Of a stretch of 18,720 bases of DNA, positions 16,328 to 18,720 are shown one piece after another (position 1 is the first letter of the stretch; every line of letters starts with the position of its first letter). This DNA comes from an uncultured Flavobacteriales bacterium (GTDB lineage: Bacteria > Bacteroidota > Bacteroidia > Palsa-965): contig CALJIF010000060.1 of NCBI GenBank assembly GCA_937974275.1, positions 1 through 18,720 on the forward strand. Reading direction: 5' to 3'. The position numbers were made by a program, and so were the translations under genes. The notes beneath the pieces are model-generated. The model saw nothing but the letters and a program-made list of their open reading frames with translations, was not told the DNA's origin and did not search any database.

Positions 16328-17074
16328 GTGTCAATCCTCTCAAAACTATTCGGACGTCATGCAACAGAAGTATTGCAGGAGTTGTCGGTGCTGCAAGTCG
16401 ACGTGCATTCGCATTTCATTCCCGGTATAGACGATGGTGCAAAGACGTTGGAGGATAGTTTGACATTGGTTAAAGCAATGTCGGATTTCGGTTATCGCAA
16501 GGTTATTACCACCCCACATGTGATGTCGGATTTTTTTCGCAATTCGCCGGAAACAATTTTGGGAGGGTTGGATCGTGTACGTGCTGCGCTTAAGGAGCAT
16601 GGTTATTCCATAGAAATAGATGCGGCCGCCGAGTATTATTACGATTACGAACTGGAATCCAAGATTGGTAAAGAGCCCTTGTTGACATTCGGCGATCGGT
16701 ATTTGTTGTTTGAAGTGTCGTATGTGAATGCGCCGGATAATCTGGATCAGTTGATTTTTAATTTACAATCGAACGGCTATCAGCCTGTGTTAGCGCATCC
16801 TGAACGATACCCGTTTTGGTTCAGAGATTTTTCTGTTTTTGAAAAGTTAAAAGATAAAGGTGTTTTATTTCAACTCAATATTAACTCGCTTACAGGACAT
16901 TATTCTCCGGCTACCAAAAAAGTTGCGGAGCAGATGATTGATAAGAATTATTACGAGTTTCTCGGAAGTGATTGCCATCATTATGGTCACATCGAATTAA
17001 TGAAGAAGGTTCGAAGTGAAAAATATTTAGGAAAATTATTGTCTTCCGGCGTGCTCCGTAACCAATTGTTGTAG
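16328..17074 (+). CDS. cpsB: PHP-type protein-tyrosine phosphatase, CpsB/YwqE family
   Basis: A 248-residue metal-dependent phosphatase of the PHP fold, the class that removes phosphate from the tyrosine-rich tail of BY-kinases (Wzc/CapB type) controlling polysaccharide export. Metal-binding positions are visible: DVHSHFIPGIDDGA (25-38, with H27, H29 and D35/D36), TPH (62-64), AEYYYD (101-106, with E102), AHPER (156-160) and GSDCHH (213-218, with D215). SLTLVKAM and PATKKVAEQMI helices are usual. The start is GTG; no in-frame ATG lies upstream of the HSH motif. The gene follows tex closely. Its last 39 bases overlap the end of the acyltransferase gene on the other strand. Its partner kinase is not in the window. 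This points to a regulated export polysaccharide, plausibly one using the operon's sugars. Confidence 0.9.
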   Translation: MSILSKLFGRHATEVLQELSVLQVDVHSHFIPGIDDGAKTLEDSLTLVKAMSDFGYRKVITTPHVMSDFFRNSPETILGGLDRVRAALKEHGYSIEIDAAAEYYYDYELESKIGKEPLLTFGDRYLLFEVSYVNAPDNLDQLIFNLQSNGYQPVLAHPERYPFWFRDFSVFEKLKDKGVLFQLNINSLTGHYSPATKKVAEQMIDKNYYEFLGSDCHHYGHIELMKKVRSEKYLGKLLSSGVLRNQLL

Positions 17075-17947
17075 TTGAATGTCGGAAGGACGCTTGTGTT
17101 TCCAACGTTTGTGCGACCACAGCCAAAACTCCGGATGTTCCATGATTTGCGACTCCAATAACTGTGTTGCTTTTTCGGTGATATATCCCGGTTTTTCCTC
17201 GCGCGGATCTGTAGAAATAAGTTCAAATTTTAACGAATACATTCCATCGGGCTTTTGTGACAGGTGTGCGTGATATACCGGCATATTATAGTCAAACGCA
17301 AATTTTTCGGCGCCAAAATGCACCCCTGTTTCTTGATTCAAAAAATTCATCCAATAACTGCGTTTCGGATTAGCCGGAGCTTGATCTATTGCGAACAAAA
17401 CAGCAGTTGGAGACTCCATTCCCGAGTTGAAAAATGATCTCACTTCTTTTGTTGAAATCATTAGTGTTCTGAAATCGCTGCGGGTTTGGCGAAGTTTTGT
17501 GTCAAGAAATTTATTTTTTAACGGTTGGTAAATTACTGCAGCACGATGACGAATAAATAAATTGATTCCCGCCAGCAACAATTCCCACGAATGGTAGTGC
17601 CCTACTGTAATTATTACACCAGTGTTTGCCTCGTAATGTTTGCGAATAACATCTGCATTCTCAAATTCTATTCTGCGTCGCAATTGATCTTTTGTAATAC
17701 TGAAAGACTTAATTCCATCCAGAAACACAACACTGAGGTGTCGGTAGAAACGATTTTTAATTTTTTCGATTTCTTTATCGCTTTTATCCGGGAATGCATT
17801 GGTCAAATTATTCGTAATAATTTGCGCTCTGTAACGAACTATATATTTCAATAGCACATATATCAGATAGGATAGAGCGCGAATCATCCCGTCCGGAAAT
17901 TTTGATACCGGAATAATAAAAAGATAATATAGCAGTCGACCTCCCAT
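17036..17947 (-). CDS. LpxL/HtrB-like lysophospholipid or lipid A acyltransferase, copy 1
   Basis: A 303-residue membrane-associated acyltransferase of the LpxL/HtrB family. Residues 1-40 contain a hydrophobic stretch (LLYYLFIIPVS, LSYLIYVLLKYIV) that would anchor it to the inner membrane. The catalytic HX4E box is H117-E122 in VGHYHSWELL. FAIDQAP (185-191), YWMNFLNQETGVHFG (198-212) and WLWSHKRWKHKRP (275-287) are family segments. In Gammaproteobacteria such enzymes add secondary acyl chains to Kdo-lipid A; in Bacteroidota some members serve other aminolipids, so the acceptor is left open. The upstream gene is a homologue ending two bases before this ATG. The last 15 or so residues after HKRP are encoded within the overlap with cpsB. 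Confidence 0.87.
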   Translation of the reverse strand: MGGRLLYYLFIIPVSKFPDGMIRALSYLIYVLLKYIVRYRAQIITNNLTNAFPDKSDKEIEKIKNRFYRHLSVVFLDGIKSFSITKDQLRRRIEFENADVIRKHYEANTGVIITVGHYHSWELLLAGINLFIRHRAAVIYQPLKNKFLDTKLRQTRSDFRTLMISTKEVRSFFNSGMESPTAVLFAIDQAPANPKRSYWMNFLNQETGVHFGAEKFAFDYNMPVYHAHLSQKPDGMYSLKFELISTDPREEKPGYITEKATQLLESQIMEHPEFWLWSHKRWKHKRPSDIQLQQLVTEHAGRQ

Positions 17948-17949
17948 GA

Positions 17950-18720
17950 TTAAATTGAACTCGATTCGTTAACCACATTTGGTCTTTTGTGTTTCCATCG
18001 TTTATGCGACCACAGCCAGATTTCAGGTTTGCGCTTTATATCTTCTTCAAGAAGCTTTACATGTCGTTCTGTGATTTCATTATCAGGAAGATTTGATGGG
18101 TGTTCACAAACAAGTTGAGCATCTAATTGATATTTACCTCTTCCAAGTTTATCAATAGAAACATAAACCACAGGGTAATTTAACTTTCTGGCGTAAGCTT
18201 CAGTTCCGTAGAAAACAGATGTATCCTGATTCAAGAATGTCATCCAATAGGCCCGCTCCGGGCGCGCTGCCTGATCACTGAGAAAACCAATCGCGTATGG
18301 TGGCGATGAAGGCATGTGCATGAGGTCGTGTGATGCAGTTTTAACCGAAATTAACCCACAACCAAATCGATTTCTAACATTTTTCATGAGTTGATCGAAG
18401 TGGCGATTCTTCAAAGGCATGTATAAGCCGTATAGTATGGGTTTTCTTGTTAAACCGAAAGCGTTTACTCCCCATTCCCAATTGCCGTAATGCCCCAGGA
18501 CGATAATGTAACTAATGTTCTTTGCTGCAAAACCATCCAATAGTTCAGCGCCTTTTTCGGTAAATAAAAATCGACGCTTAAGTTCATCTTCGCTTATTAC
18601 CAGACTTTTGAAGGTCTCCAGCATTACATCGCATAAGTGCCGATAGAACTTCTTTTCAATCTGTTGAAGTTCTTGCGCAGTTTTTTCCGGAAATGATCGT
18701 TTCAAATCTTGCCGCACACA
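17950..18720 (-). CDS. LpxL/HtrB-like acyltransferase, copy 2 (5' end outside window)
   Basis: A partial gene of 256 codons running off the window. It is a homologue of the gene that follows it: both share NLTNAFPDK- / RQDLKRSFPEK-type segments, FYRHL, a catalytic HX4E box (HYGNWE here, HYHSWE in copy 1), YWMTFLNQDTSVFYG and the ending WLWSHKRWKHKRP. The GTG at 18717 is probably an internal valine, because the homologue has about 45 more residues, including the membrane segment, before this point. The sequence after HKRP is short (NVVNESSSI). It is most likely first in a two-gene operon, with the promoter beyond 18720. The two copies differ at many positions, so they are old paralogues that may use different acyl chains or acceptor positions. 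Confidence 0.87.
   Translation of the reverse strand, partial: CVRQDLKRSFPEKTAQELQQIEKKFYRHLCDVMLETFKSLVISEDELKRRFLFTEKGAELLDGFAAKNISYIIVLGHYGNWEWGVNAFGLTRKPILYGLYMPLKNRHFDQLMKNVRNRFGCGLISVKTASHDLMHMPSSPPYAIGFLSDQAARPERAYWMTFLNQDTSVFYGTEAYARKLNYPVVYVSIDKLGRGKYQLDAQLVCEHPSNLPDNEITERHVKLLEEDIKRKPEIWLWSHKRWKHKRPNVVNESSSI

Noticed and set aside
18715..18717. GTG at the window edge as the true start of the second acyltransferase
   Set aside because: The homologous gene has about 45 further residues, including the membrane anchor, so the codon is probably internal.

Overview
The window reads as a chromosomal segment from a member of the Bacteroidota. The clues are TAnnTTTG-type -7 promoter boxes, few clear Shine-Dalgarno sequences, a large putative porin of a Bacteroidota type, and an uncharacterised outer-membrane barrel protein paired with waaA. 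Base composition looks moderately AT-rich throughout (judged by eye). I cannot place it to genus, and I see no phage, transposon, CRISPR or integrase sequence.

Layout: (1) 1-1153: the 3' third of a 23S rRNA gene, a 5S rRNA gene and a strong intrinsic terminator, which together end an rRNA operon. (2) 1182-5074: a putative porin on + converges on a two-gene - strand unit made of an uncharacterised outer-membrane barrel protein and the Kdo transferase waaA. (3) 5171-13930: a tightly packed + strand operon of nine genes with gaps from -4 to about 28 bases. In order these are a WbpE-like aminotransferase, UDP-glucose 6-dehydrogenase, UDP-glucuronate decarboxylase, WbpD-like acetyltransferase, WbpB-like oxidoreductase, a WbpA/WbpO/TviB-type UDP-HexNAc 6-dehydrogenase, a 113-residue unknown, RmlB, and a WbpP/TviC-type UDP-GlcNAc 4-epimerase. 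(4) 14010-17074: tex and a PHP-type tyrosine phosphatase (CpsB/YwqE-like). (5) 17036-18720, - strand: two tandem LpxL/HtrB-like acyltransferases, the upstream one cut by the window edge.

How it works together: almost every protein gene concerns the cell envelope. The operon makes nucleotide sugars only. One branch goes UDP-Glc to UDP-GlcA to UDP-xylose. A second goes from UDP-GlcNAc through UDP-GlcNAcA to a 2,3-diacetamido-2,3-dideoxy-uronic acid (WbpA, B, E, D). A possible side branch leads to UDP-GalNAc or UDP-GalNAcA (WbpP with the dehydrogenase). RmlB gives dTDP-4-keto-6-deoxyglucose. No glycosyltransferase, flippase, polymerase or ligase is present, so the products must be used by enzymes encoded elsewhere. 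The most interesting reading is that the Wbp set could supply the linking sugar that Bacteroidota put on type IX secretion cargo, as reported for Porphyromonas gingivalis. An O-antigen or capsule sugar is the plain alternative. I found no clearly new system. The least explained parts are the 113-residue protein, the barrel protein next to waaA, and -7 boxes placed so close to start codons that leaderless mRNAs are possible.
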